A stretch of 64,000 nt of DNA from Rhytidiadelphus loreus. Lineage: Eukaryota; Streptophyta; Bryopsida; Hypnales; Hylocomiaceae. Under the pieces are notes generated by a model. It had not been told where the DNA came from. It did no database searches and saw nothing but the letters and a program-made list of their open reading frames with translations. Positions within the stretch are counted from its first letter, which is position 1. Each line of letters opens with the position of its first letter. The DNA lies in assembly GCA_947034895.1 (NCBI GenBank), contig OX344761.1:24936863-25000862 (forward strand), written 5' to 3'. Positions 26,915-38,960 of this stretch are shown here, in pieces. The position numbers and the translations under genes were made by a program.

Positions 26915-27176
26915 GGGAAATTTCGTTAAAATGGTGGTATTCCATTGGCATTTGTACATGAAGGAACAGAGACTAAGGTGTATTGAGGCACCTATTCATC
27001 TCATATCAAGCATTCATGGTGTCCCATGCATGCCCAAATCACTACTCATTTACGTATGGCATCGCCCCCACCATTGTCTTCCACAAGATCTCATGCCCTA
27101 GTTGGTCTCTTGAACCACCATTTTAATGGAATACCGCCATTTTAATGGAATACCACCATTTTAATGAAATTTTCCC
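26915..27176. mobile_element. MITE with about 32-bp terminal inverted repeats
   Basis: The left end GGGAAATTTCGTTAAAATGG... (26915-26946) matches, as reverse complement with two differences, the right end (27144-27176) ending AATTTTCCC. Next to the right end the block CCATTTTAATGGAATACC is repeated about three times in tandem. The element is non-coding. Confidence 0.7.
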
Positions 27177-27414
27177 ATTTATGTGGACAAAGTTGCTACA
27201 TACAAGGTGCTGGAATTCCTTAAAAAATAAAAAATAGAAAATTTTATTAAGTTTTGAAGTTTTGATCTTACCACTTTTCTCATCATCTTTAATTAGTTAT
27301 TCGGCATGAAATGCCGACCTTGGTAGTAGCTGGTTACGGTACTCACAACTTTACAGGCCGGTAGTAGATGTCCAATCATTCAGACTGTCCCTTGATGTAT
27401 CTGAAACGACGGTC

Positions 27415-27890
27415 ACAATGGGACACAAAAGAAGTCTCTATTCATATGCGCAGCAAAACCTAACTTCTAAAAAAAAATTGATGTACAAATTTGCACATTC
27501 CTCCAAATGTGGATGTGAGAGAGTCATCAACTAACCAGATCAGATCTCTCATCAAGCTGCAGCTGCCAGTGATGAGGAATGTGCAATTGATATTGCAGAG
27601 TGCAGCCAATTGAGAGAGGCAAGGGTTGCAGAGAGTAATGCTTATTTCCCTCGATGGGTCTGAAATGTTCACAATGGGACACAAACGAAGTCTTTATGTG
27701 GAGCAAAACTTACTATAAAAATTTATGTACAAATTTTGCACATTCCTCCAAATGTGGATGTGTGAGTCATCGGTCATCAAACAGACAGATCTCTCCCCAA
27801 GCTGCAGCTGCCAGTGCATGCTGAGGAATGTGCAATATATTGCAGGGTGCGGAATGAGAGAGGCTAGCCCTGGTTGCAGAGTACGCGCAG
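27415..27890. repeat. Direct tandem duplication of about 255 bp
   Basis: Two copies share GGGACACAAA, AAGTCT, TGTACAAAT, GCACATTCCTCCAAATG, AAGCTGCAGCTGCCAGTG and GGAATGTGCAAT in the same order. The first copy starts near 27418 and the second near 27675. It lies just beyond the 3' end of the coiled-coil gene. Confidence 0.75.
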
Positions 27891-27981
27891 GAATGCTATA
27901 TACAAAATTTGCCCAGTTCTCCAAACGAGGGGATGTGAGCGATTATGATCTAGCTATCTTCAACCAAGCTAGGAGAGCTAG

Positions 27982-29231
27982 TTAGCAGGGCTGCTGTATC
28001 TGCCAGTGGTACTGCGAAGGAACGAAGGCATGATCCGATTGCAAGGCGAAGGAGACTCGCTGGAGCAATGCAATGAGGTCGTCTCTCTCAGCCACGGCTT
28101 GCGTCAAGTCCAGCACCTGCTGCTGCAACCGTGACAAGCGATCGGCTCGCTTCCGCTTGTTCTCCTGCAAGGCACGCTTCATCCACGCATTCTCCCGCTG
28201 CTCGTTGCGGAGCGAAAGCTCGAGTTGTTGGAACGAGTCGCGATGAGTCTCCTTGAGCGTCGTGGTGAGCAGGTGCTCGCGTGCGTCGATGTAGCCGTGC
28301 AGTTTCGGGATCAGACCCTCGAATTCGGTCGTGAGGGAGCTTAGCATGTCTTCCTTCTCGTTGAGAGACAATCTCAGGCGCGACGCGTCTTCTTCCAGGG
28401 TCTGTAGCGCCATGCAAGCAACTCACTGGTGAGCCAAATTGAACAACTGATAATCGATCACCCGAAATATAAACCGCCTTGGGCACAGTCACGTACAATT
28501 GACACAACCGTTAGCTAATTGCTTGCTTCATGAAAGAATGGGAAGAAAGATTGGAATGGCAGTGAGGTTTAGGTCGGGTTAATTTAGTCCTGGGCACCAA
28601 CCTGCTCGGTGAGATGCGACAGGAAACTTGAAGCATGCAGTTGCTGGATCTGCTGTTGCTGCGAATCCACCACCTCCCGCAGCTGCCGATTCGTGCGCGT
28701 CTGGACCGAAGCCAGCAGCTCCTCCGAGAGCGGCATCTCCTGCATCTGCATGAACAGGTCATAAAGCTCCTGCACTTCGATGGCATGCAGTTTCGTCACA
28801 ACCTCCACTTGCTGCTCCGCCTGCTGTCTCGTCACTCGCACCTGCAAGGCCGCAAGCTCCCGCAACTTCGCCAACTCGTCCCCCTTCCGCCTCTCGTACC
28901 GTTCCAGCATCTCCCCAATGCTCGTCCTCCACAGATGCACCTCCTCTTGCACCTCGTTCATGTGCTTCTGCAAAGCCAACAATCGGGAGTCTTCAGCTGC
29001 TGGAACCGCCACCCCAACCTCTTCGCAATTGAATTCAGAATATCCACCGGTACCGGACACCATCGATATCTGCGTGCATTTCGAACGAAGCTCCAGAGCT
29101 AACTTCGAATGCAAGGCCTCGAATGCAATCGCAAACGAGAATCCGGGTTGCATGGTCGACGTCGGCGTCGTGGAGCACGACGTCGAAGTCTCGGCACCTA
29201 TGCCTGCACTGCCGAAACTCGTGTCGTCCAT
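27982..29231 (-). CDS. Coiled-coil protein of unknown function
   Basis: Two exons: 28602-29231 and 27982-28401. Both are phase 0 with donor GTTGGT and an acceptor after GCGCTACAG, giving 349 aa. I chose ATG 29231 (MDDTSFGSAG). Residues 1-60 are Ser/Thr-rich and unstructured. From about residue 85 to the end the protein is heptad-rich (ALQKHMNEVQEEVHLW, EMLERYERRKGDELAKLREL, RQQAEQQVEVVTKLHAIEV). The second exon continues as a long basic coiled coil (QENKRKRADRLSRLQQQVLDL). No catalytic or DNA-binding motif is visible. The coding part is markedly richer in GC than its flanks. Long frames on the opposite strand are shadows of this composition. Confidence 0.68.
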
Positions 29232-29292
29232 GGCATCAAAACTCTGATCTTGCAATTCAATTCAAGCAATAGATTGATTGCAATTGCATGAC

Positions 29293-29314
29293 ACAGCTAG
29301 CTAGCTAGCTAGCT
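29293..29314. repeat. (AGCT)n microsatellite
   Basis: AGCTAGCTAGCTAGCT lies just upstream of the coiled-coil gene, with a further short run near 29371. Confidence 0.85.
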
Positions 29315-30186
29315 GCAACTGCACTGAGCTCACGCACTACAGAATGAAAATACTGCTGGTCTGATCGATCTAGCTAGCTGAGATCGAGATGGTGGGCATT
29401 GTCAACGAGGATCGATCTTATGTATGGCTTCAAATTGCCCGCATGCCAGAAACGCGAGCGGTTTGCGAGGAAGTCAGTGCGAATGGGAGCTTCGGGTTTT
29501 CGGCGTCGGTGGGGGTTTGGAGTGCGAGTCCAGCAACGACGTGCGGGGCGCCCTTTGTCGTGGGAAAGAGTACAGTGAACATTCTAAAAGAAGAAAGGAC
29601 TGGACTACTTGCGGTGACTACTTGGGGCCTTAAAGAACAGTCTGGAGACACTATAACTGGAATCACTTGAGAGGAGGTTTAAACTAACATAGATTTGTAA
29701 AGTGCTGGTATTTTTACATGCCGTCCAACCTGTTGCTATCATGGCAGAACTATCTGAAAGGCTAAAAAACGTACTGACTCTTCGTAAGCCGAATGATGTG
29801 CATATATTAGAGAAAATCATTTGATTTTATTTGTAATTTTTGTGAATTTTCAAAGTCATGAATCAAAGAAATCTAGGTGCGTGCTTTTCAAAAAGACCCA
29901 TAGAATCCTCCAAAAGGCTTTTCATTTTGTGCCCTTTATAACTTTTAATTAGGGACATTCCATGAGGACTATTTAACCCCTAATGCCCAAGGTCATTTTC
30001 TTTTTTGCCCAAAAAACATTAAAAAATGATGCCATTTTCAACACAAACAAGAAAAAATTTAAGCATTTGTTCCTTTTGCATACCCAATTGTAGGATCTTG
30101 CATTAGATTGGTATGAGAATGGAAGAAATTTCACAAACTTGGATTAGTAGGCTGTCTTTTGAGTGGATAGTGCAGTACTTGCATCT

Positions 30187-30225
30187 TTTGAGCTCATTGT
30201 GACACTTTGTCACAATGAGCTCAAA
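30187..30225. repeat. Perfect hairpin, 18-bp arms
   Basis: TTTGAGCTCATTGTGACA is followed by CTT and then its exact reverse complement. It stands alone in AT-rich spacer with no T-run directly after it. Confidence 0.85.
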
Positions 30226-30424
30226 TCCATTGTTTTTTTAAAAATTATTTACCCCCCGCCCGCCCGTCCAAATATTTTTTAAATGAATTTTTTTTAAATG
30301 ATTTACCCCCTAGCTCCAAATAGTTTTAATTAAAAAAAATTTAATGAAATTTTTTTAACCTCCCTCCCCATCCCCTCCCCTCCTTTGTAGTTTCTCGTAA
30401 TAATACCCATGACAAATAATATGG

Positions 30425-30552
30425 GATATTGCCCGTATCCCCAGTCCGTATCCGTATCCATGTCCCAGACCGTATCTGTATCCCAGACCGTATCGTATCC
30501 AACTTTGTATTTGTATCAGTATTCGTATCCGTATAAGTATCCATATCCAAGT
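30425..30552. repeat. Degenerate (CCGTAT)n tract
   Basis: Variants of CCGTAT/CCATAT recur every six to twelve bases, which keeps frames open by chance on both strands. Confidence 0.75.
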
Positions 30553-31531
30553 TTTTTTCAGATCAACGGTTGGGAGGGGGGTTGTAATTATTTTTTAAAT
30601 AAAAATCAACGGCTCTATTTTTTAGGAGGGAAGGGGGGGCCTACTAATGCAGGTGCTGCATCTTTTCACCTCATTGTCATTGTGAGGAACAAGTTCCGAA
30701 TCAAATTATTTTTCAAAATGCCTCATTTTATATTTTTGGAGGGGGGTCCTGAAAAATAATTTGATTGGAAAATCTCAATATCCTAGTACCCCCCTTAGTC
30801 TTGTATTTTTGAAAATGAAGTCGTTTGACAATCGATATGGGACAATCCGTATCTGTTTTTTGTGTCCATATACATATGGTATACGTATTGTATTATAATA
30901 TTTGTATCAGGATCAACGGCAGGGAAGGTGGTGTTTTTATTTTTTTTCAAAAACGATCAATGGCTACTAATTTTTTGGGGGATGGGAGGGGCTAATTAAT
31001 TGAGTAGGAAGTGTTCCTCTCTTTTCAGGGGAAAGTATTGATTACAAGATATAAGCATTTAAAGTGGTAAAATTTTTATTTTTTTAAAATTCCTAACCTA
31101 ATTAGATTATAAGGCTTTGAATCTTCTTAACTTGAATTTTTTGTAGTAGAGATTGTGAGTTTTAAATATTTTATGTGGAAGAATTGAGTTGAGAATTTAG
31201 AAAAAATAAATTATTAAAAAAAAACTCATGATTTTATTTATTTTTAAATTATTAAGTCAAAGCAAGTAAGAGATAGAAAGAAAACTAAATTGTTGATAGT
31301 TCTAAGATAGAATTGAAATACATTGTTTAATCCCAACAATGAGAAAGTTAATGAAAGAAAACTAAATTTTCTTCAAAAATTGTGAAAATTGAGTTCATAA
31401 ATAGATCCATTATTTTCCCCAAGAATTTGCTATGATTGCCTTCAAAATAAGAAGCTTCATAACTTTTACATCACTTATTAATTGAATGGAATGAATCAAA
31501 TCTTTCTACATTAATAGACAAAAATACAATC

Positions 31532-31552
31532 TCTCTCTCTCTATATATATAT
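31532..31552. repeat. (CT)n(AT)n microsatellite
   Basis: A CT dinucleotide run passes directly into a TA run. Confidence 0.85.
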
Positions 31553-31909
31553 TTTTAAAATTATTTTAAGTTTTTGTAGGACTTTTTTTGTTGCCTACCC
31601 TCACTTGTTTTGGGCTTGTTGTGGCATAACTTATTAACTTTTGCTCCCATGCACCAGGGTATAAGTACGCTAGACCCATGCAATTTAGGCAAAACCTTGT
31701 TGTACTATTTTGAACATAAAGTACTAAATAGTACTTTATGTACTTCTGTGCAATTGATCTCCGCCATTGATTTTGGATCAAGGGAGTAATTAGCTGTGAG
31801 ATATTGGGCGGTGTATTTCACAGAATCTGCCAGGGCAGTGGCAGACCATAAAGCACCGCCGAGCTTCCAAATTTTAAAGATTCAGTTGTAACTGTAATTA
31901 CAAGTCAGA

Positions 31910-32030
31910 CTGCCTGAGTGTCGGATTAAACTTTGAATGGCTTGGAGCATCCAAGGCTACCTAAGTGGCGGATTAAACTTTGAATTGGCTTAGAGCATCC
32001 GAGGCTGCCTCATTGGCGGATTGCAATTGA
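31910..32030. repeat. Tandem repeat of about 48 bp, three copies
   Basis: CGGATTAAACTTTGAA begins at 31922 and 31969, with a partial third copy (CGGATT) at 32017. GGAGCATCC/AGAGCATCC and CCTA/CCTC blocks recur at matching offsets. Confidence 0.8.
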
Positions 32031-34126
32031 ACAGGCCACGTGGCCTTCCCGTGTGATGGAATTCAGTTATTCGTTAATATAACGATTCATTCCGGACTTA
32101 GTTACAAATTTATCACAACCTTTTGAAATTTGTGGATGAAGTTTTGATGAAATGCTATTTAAAACAAGTGATTGGTTTTTAAAATATAACCACCGATTAC
32201 AAAAAGGATCTAAATGATTTTATTGTAATTGAATATAGCCTACATTATTAATTTAACCTATTCATTATTATTTTTCCAAATTTGGAATTTTAAAATTTTA
32301 CAAGAAAATGGTACTATATAGACATTTTTGGGGTAAAAATAACAATTCAAAATTTATCTTTCCTATTTGTATAATTTGCACATCTAAATCCAATATATAG
32401 AACAATGACTTTTGAATATCCCATAAAGATTGGAAGTTAATATTATACAATATAAGAGGACTTTTGTACAATGCATAAATTAGGTCAAGATCGGTTAAAT
32501 TAGGTACCACGTTTGACTACCAATCGCAATTGTGGTAATCCATTTAAAGCAATTTAAGTCATCTTATGAATATGTTGGGATCAATCTCAAACAAATCCAA
32601 TATTTTGTGACGTAGGTAATAAAATTAGCAAGAAAACAATAATATGAGCTAATATAAGAACTGTTGTGTGGCCAAAATAGATAACATTGAGCCTAGAAGG
32701 GGAAGGAAATTACCGCAAATCATGGTGATAGATAACTCTGTTTAGGCTTGATGTTTTTTACATCATAGAGATTTTTAAACTATAAATTCCCGATGTTGAC
32801 GTGATGTATTGCCACTTTCTATGTACATTCAATGTACATTTTATGTACGTTTTATAACTTGTATTTGAGTCAAAATGGAGAGCTTAAGAGCCAGGTTTTC
32901 AATATCCCATAAAGATTGGGATTTTGTGTAAGGGATAATATATGAGGACTTTTGTGAGATGAACGGACAATTGAAGATTTGAGAGAATTGACTACCATAT
33001 AAGCCATGGTGGTAGACATTTCACTCCAATCTTTGATTTTGGTACATTTTGAGAATGGGATCTAAATTATTGCCACATTTTTATGTACTGCATACATTAA
33101 TTTTGTTGATGTGGTGCACTAAAGTATTTTATATGCACTTTAATATAAATTAATCCACTTCATTGATTAATTTTGGTGTTTTGGTGCATTGCCATATTTT
33201 ATATGCATACATAATCTAGGTCAGGGCCTAACCCTACAAATATGTGGGGTCAATCTTGTTCCCCAACTTGTTTTCCATAGGTAATGAAATTAACAAGCAA
33301 ACAAATTTGCTCCCCATTTTTTTAGTCGATCCCAAGCATTTTTAAAATGTGTTCGGGCCGTATGAATTTTGTTTTGGTTCCCCATTTTTTTTATTTGAGC
33401 TTCAAGGTTTTTAAAATCATGTGTTCCCCTATGAATTTTGTGGAAGGCTCTCCCCATTTTTCTTTATTTTATTTTTATTTTTAAATGTGTTCCTCTATGA
33501 ATTTAGTGTGGCTCCCAATTTTTGTATTTCTTACCCATTTTTTTGAATTGAGCACTTTCCATTCTTTTTACTTCTTTCCCATTTTTTATAAATTGACCAA
33601 GTGCTCCCCATTTTTTCAATTTAGCACTTCCCTTATTTTTTTAATTGAGGCTCACTCATCATTTCTTTTATTTCCTCCCCATTTTTTTTAATTGAGCCCT
33701 TCCCATGTTTTTTAGGTGATTAGCTTCTAATGATATTTTCTAATATGGTATTTTGTGAACAATACATGGATTAATGTTTCAATTCCAATTGGACCAATGC
33801 TACAATATTTGTGATCACCAAGATATGACTCTTGAATTAAATTAAATTAAAATCCCTAAAAAATTGCCACTGTAGACTCATATTTTGGTTAAAATATATG
33901 TATAATTTTAAAGTATTAAAATTGATTTGGTGTTTAATGGCGGGTTGTTTTTAAAGTGTTGATTTGATGTTCAAAATCATTGATTTAAATGTTCAATGAC
34001 CGTAAGTAAGGGTTTCTAATGGGTCCAATCCACCATGGCCACACATATGAGGATCAATTATATTGAATCTATAGGGGTCAATTATATTTAATCTATAAGG
34101 GGGCTTAGGATGACTAGTGGACACTG

Positions 34127-34219
34127 GTCACCTCCATTGTGACACGCAAGTGACTACCTGTGACCACCGGTCACCTCCGTCGTGACACACAAGTGACCAC
34201 CTGTGACCACCGGTCACCG
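34127..34219. repeat. Tandem repeat of about 42 bp
   Basis: GGTCACCTCC recurs at 34127 and 34169, with GGTCACC at 34212. GTGACAC-CAAGTGAC and CTGTGACCACC lie between. It sits just upstream of the first gene of the right-hand mobile cluster, so it could mark or lie near the left end of that element. Confidence 0.75.
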
Positions 34220-34414
34220 TCGTCTCTCTTGTGGGCAGTGAGCTTTGCTGCGCGTGTTTTTTGAATTGCAACGTTCTTGCGAGAAGCGGGCGCGTCGCTG
34301 GAAGCAATGGAGACAGGGTTTACGTGTACCCATTGAATGTGGACGGTGAGTAGTGTGTGTTGAACGTGAGTGTATTCAAGCGAGTGGGAGGAAGTGCCAG
34401 CAGTGAGCTCCACA

Positions 34415-37177
34415 ATGCCACGCGGGAGAGAGAGGTGTAAGTCTGATGCGGGGAGCGACGAGGAGGAAGGTGGTAGGCCAGCACAAAAGAGGGCGAAATC
34501 CAGCGGGAAATCCAATGGGGAGGCGGTGGGGAGGGCAGCACCGAAGCTTTCTAAATCAGACGGAGGGAAATCAGAGATCGCTGAGAGTCTTCAGCAGCAT
34601 TGAAGACGTTGATGAGGAAATTTCGAGGTTGAAGAAGGCCCCACGAGAATTGAAGAAGAAAGATTTCAAGACCATGTTTGGACTCGTAGACATTGGCGAC
34701 AATCCCCACCACTTCAGGAAGAATACTGTATCTGCGGAGTCTTTGAAGAAGCTGTTTGGCAAGCCTTACGGTGAGCATGGGCGGGCTGGATATGCTTGGG
34801 GTGCATGCAAGGTGGAGGCGGTACAAGAGAGGGTGAAGTATTTGCACCCGATCTTGTACCAGCATGGAGAGGACGAAACACCCAATCTCGTCACAATTCG
34901 CTTCGCCGAAGGGATAGCTCTTGAGTATGAAGAGGGCGCTAGCAAGGTGAATTGGTGTGCATTCGGAGAAGAGACCAACAAGTGGCAACGAGGTCGGTAC
35001 TTGTTAGATCGGTCAAAGCTAGAGGAATTGAAAAAAGTAGTAGGTGCATTGAAGAGTATGGACGTCCGAGGGAAAGAATGGCGGGGCATGAAGGTGGAGC
35101 CTGGTCGTGAGGTGAAGGTTGAGCCTGGTTTGCAGGTGAAGACGGAGGGGGGAAAGGAGGGCAGTGGTAAAAAGCGAGGGCTACAACAAGCTGCCACACT
35201 TGGGTTAGATCACACCCAGGCAAGTAAGTCGTGTCGTCTTCAAGTTGCAGACTGCGATGGATTAGGGCTTGGATCGGGAATGGCTTCGGCGGTGTGCATG
35301 CAAGAAAATGCAGTTGCTGTGCAGAGTATCGGGCAGTTGAAGAAGACCGTGGTAGCAGAGCGTCTAACAGAAGTGGAGCAGTTGATGGAGGCCATTCACC
35401 TGGAGCAGCAACACATTCGAGAATTGAAGAAAAAAGCAGTAGAGAGGGTTCAGGGAGCTACCCTCAATTGCAAGCAATCCGAATGGGGAATGGGCTCCTT
35501 AGAGAAGCAAGAGATTCAAAAGAAGGCACTCATTACGACACTTCAGGAACAGGGCCAAGATGCATTTAAAGAAACGATAAAGATGGAAGGCATTCAGGAG
35601 CAGATACAGGAAGAGCTTGTCAAGATGAAGGCCGCAAGACAAGAGTTTGAAGAAGCAGAAGCTAGTCTGGCGGCATTGATAAGAGGCTTGCAAACCCGCG
35701 AGCTACAATTTGATGCACTAGCCGTAGAGAAATTTCAACTCAAGGAGGGAAGGAGTTCTTTGAATTTTTTGCCCCGTCCCATGGTGTATTCTCCCGAGGA
35801 TTCGGCTTCACCTTCACATAACTCCATGGATCCAAGCAAGTTCATTAGAATTACAGCCTGCAGCTTGTGTTCATTCCCATTTCCTCAAATGGATATTGTA
35901 GTATCCTCGTGTAAGCATTTGTACCATCCCTTCTGTGCCTCGGTTCTTTTTGCTCGAAATTGCAAGCGTATAGCAGAAGGGTGCAGAGAATTGTCCCATC
36001 CAGAATGGCATCGAAGCTTTGGTTGGGGAGAGCCAAATGCAGAGTTGTCACAACGTGAGTTGACGCTTGGATTGGCTGAAGAACGGAGAAGAATTATCAA
36101 AGAGAGAACGGATGAAGCTAGGGCAAGATTACCAGCAGTTGGTAAGTTTGCCTTATTATTTGTGGTTGGTTTGTCATTCTAATAGGCAAAGAGTGATTGT
36201 ACATCTACAAAGTATATCGATTCCAAGAGCAGGTTTCCTACACCTCCCTTCTGGTCTGTTATAGCAACAGTGGACATGTAATTGTGTTCCTTGTTTAATT
36301 TTAGATTTAACTCTACTTGGTTTATTGCTTGGACGTGTATTGTGTTCTATGTTTAGAGGTGGTCTCTTTGCACCGATGTCCCAAGAGTCTACACATGTAG
36401 CTTACAGTGAAATCAGTGTGGGAAGAAGTGTGTCCTAACGCCATATACTGTGGGGAAGTCCTCCCATTACTATAAATGAAGTAGTACTTCTCGATTGATG
36501 CTAGGCACTTGTGCTCTCAAGAGAGAATATTTGGACTTCACTTGTATTTCATGCAAAGAGAAGAGTACTCGAGTTCCTTTTGGGGGCACTCATGAAGTGT
36601 TTTTTGTATACAATGGTATCTTTAGTCATTTGTCTTCAGTTCAAATGACATTGTGAATGTACTAACGATTGGGAATTGGGGTCCGCAGACAAGAATGTAC
36701 TAGGCGGAGCCAGAACAGGTATTTTTTGTGCTTTATATTCTTCTCTGTAAATGTTGTTGAGTACACAACGTACTCCATACTAGTACTTTTGACCCGGTAG
36801 TTTTAATGTAGTAGAGGTACATTTCATTCACTTGTATTAGTAGTACACTTTGCATTCTTGCATGGTTCATGTTTTTAGTGCAATTGTATTACAAGTACAT
36901 TTTTTTTCTTAGTACACTTGTATTCTTAGTACTTTTGCGTTTCAGTTCATTTGCGTTTTAGTACAATTGTATCCTTTGTACATATGATTTTAGTACGTTT
37001 TAGTTCAAGGTACTCTTCTATTGTGACCCTACTTGTAATCTTAGTACATTTGTATTTCTTGGTACATGTTTGAGGTGCTTAGGTACTAATATTCTGTATA
37101 CTATGGCAGGCTCTTCAATGAAGTTTGCCATGAATGTGGAAGGGTTGAATAGCCCATTTTGTGTTGTCAAGAGATAG
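34415..37177 (+). CDS. Coiled-coil / RING-like protein of the outer mobile element
   Basis: Proposed exons: 34415-34434, about 34598-36141, 36689-36718 and 37110-37177. The first exon is tentative; without it the start is in a different frame. Residues near 30-170 form a globular region (DFKTMFGLVDIGDNP, FGKPYGEHGRAGYAWG, VNWCAFGEETNKWQRG). A repeated VEPG/VKTE linker and a long coiled coil follow. The C-terminal zinc motif is CSLC...SSCKHLYHPFC (C-x2-C, then C-x-H-x2-H-x2-C), then PEWHRSFGWGE. That resembles a degenerate RING/PHD-like finger, and I do not see the usual last CxxC pair. Three small terminal introns have GTAAGT, GTATTT and good acceptors with matching phases. The frame ends at TAG 37175, but stays open in the same frame into the SET-domain gene, so this may be the N-terminal part of one larger protein. 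Confidence 0.55.
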
Positions 37178-37879
37178 ACAAATCAAGGGACGGCTAGCCG
37201 AGGGAGAATCAAGTCACAGAAATCCTTAGAACAGGCTGTCATGGAGTGTTTTGATGATGTTAAGAGCGTGAAGGGTTCTGAACTTGATTTGGATTCAATT
37301 TCAGACTCATCAGAGGATGAAGGAGACACCAGGCTGCCCCGTTTGCCTTCGAGCTCGGGCACCACCATTTCAGATTGCAATGAGGATAAAGTGGAAGATG
37401 CGAATGTGGACAACACGCACACCAACTTGGTCCTGGACAATGAGGAGAATGACGTTGAATCTGAGCATATCATAGAAGAGCTTAACGACACCGTCAAATC
37501 ATTGGATTCAGGTCCAAATAGTCCCTTGCTGCAAGGGATTGAATGTACTGAACCAGCAGGTGCACTCACTGAACATGACGGCGATGGATCTCTAATACCT
37601 GAGCATCCAAGTGTATCAAATGATGGATTGGTGAGGGCTGTTCCTGAAGGAGAATGTGCACTGAGTACGAGGAAGTCACCTTCACCACAAGTAGTTGAAA
37701 GAAGCACGGGAGTGCCTAAAGCAGGGTCACAGTGCTTGCTAGGACGGCGAGGAAAAGACATGGGTACCGTAAACAAGGAGGATGACATAGAGGGTAGTGC
37801 CAAGGTTTAGAGGTGGCCCTGGGAGCAACGACATTGGATTCCAAACCAGCAGTAGTGGAGGAGATAGTGGAGGAGCCGG

Positions 37880-38160
37880 GAGCAACAACGGTGCAAAAGG
37901 TGGGAGCAACAGAAGTGGAGGAGGCAGGTTCACCAGCGGTGCAAAAGATGGGAGCAGCAACGGTGCAAAAGGCGAGGGCAACAGAAGTGGAGGAGGCAGG
38001 TTCACCAGCGGTGCAAAAGACGGGAACAGCAGCGGTGCAAAAGATGGGAGCAGCAACGGTGCAAAAGGCGAGGGCAATAGAAGTGGAGGAGGCAGGTTCA
38101 CCAGCGGTGCAAAAGATGAGAGCAACAACGGTGCAAAAGGCGGGGGCAACAAAGGTGGAG
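37880..38160 (+). repeat. Coding minisatellite, 24-bp unit
   Basis: Units such as GTGCAAAAGATGGGAGCAGC recur in multiples of 24 bases, with longer blocks containing GAAGTGGAGGAGGCAGGTTC. Because 24 is a multiple of three, two plus-strand frames and the minus strand stay open. The frame joined to the SET gene gives VQKMGAAT/EVEEAGSP repeats. Confidence 0.8.
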
Positions 38161-38559
38161 GCAAGTTCAACAGCGGTGGAGGCGGGAGTAGTGCCGGTGG
38201 CTGCACCAGCAAGGTCTCCATTCAAGTGCAAGGCAAGGAGGATTCAGGGTCCGAGCGTGTCAAGTGATGAAGAACTATCCCCTGTATCAGCGCCTGAGAA
38301 TCTGTATTCTCCAGATAAGAGGACTTTCAAGGACTTGACTGAGATTGGTGGGGGTAAGGTGGATACTCCAGATGCAGGTGATAGTCCGGTTAGTGGTAGT
38401 CCGATTCTAGCTCCGGAGAGCACGGTGCGGACCAGAGCACGTGTTGCAAAGGAAGTGGATGCAAGAGCAATTACCAAGGTTAAAGGAAAAAAAGGAAAGG
38501 GGGAGAAGGTAGGTGGCCCTAACTACCCAAGACGGAGGAAATGATGGTGAGGGAAACAG

Positions 38560-38960
38560 GTCCCCATCATGGTATCTTTTTTGTTCTATTTATTTTTGTT
38601 TTTTTGACATGGAGCTGCATTAATCTGCACAATCTGGAAGGCTATATGCGCTATGTATTCTACTGTATAATATTGGAGTGTTGAGGGCTTCTCTCTCACA
38701 ACTCTATTTATTGTGAGGCACTGATTTTTAACTCAAATTCTTGTGAGGCACTAAATCCCCACTAAAATGTTTGTAAGGCACCAAGAATGAACTGAAATGC
38801 TTGTGAACTTGTGCTAAGTGAAATGGTATTGCTTGACCTGTATTTTCTGTTTAGAATTAGTACATTTGGTATTCTCAAGCATTCTTATTGCATATTAGAT
38901 CACTTATTTACTTGGAATATGACACGGGAAGGTTGGTTGTTTGGATGGGATTATAACCAG
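38560..38960 (+). other. Intron of the SET-domain gene
   Basis: A donor GAGAAG|GTAGGT lies near 38509 and an acceptor (ATTATAACCAG) near 38959, just before TTACTTGGTATGATG. The exact acceptor is uncertain by a few tens of bases. The sequence between is AT-rich and non-coding. Confidence 0.4.

Larger units (their letters stand above)
29315..34126. other. AT-rich gene-free stretch with local repeats
   Basis: About 4.8 kb with no splice-supported coding sequence. The short frame 29389-29670 (+) is unconvincing. Local repeats inside it are listed separately. The interval 33300-33720 is a cryptic repeat of CCCCATTTTTTT blocks separated by AATTGAGC-like spacers. Confidence 0.6.

Noticed and set aside
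28635..29247. Two 155-codon plus-strand frames
   Set aside because: They are antisense shadows of the GC-rich coiled-coil gene, whose minus-strand frame has a start, splice sites and sensible protein.
29389..29670. Small plus-strand frame starting MVGIVNEDRS
   Set aside because: It has an ATG but no family, no splice partner and ordinary local composition; it probably lies in the upstream region of the coiled-coil gene.
37797..38267. Gly/Ser-rich plus frame and Pro/Leu-rich minus frame
   Set aside because: Both are alternative readings of the 24-bp coding minisatellite; only the frame leading to the SET domain is supported.
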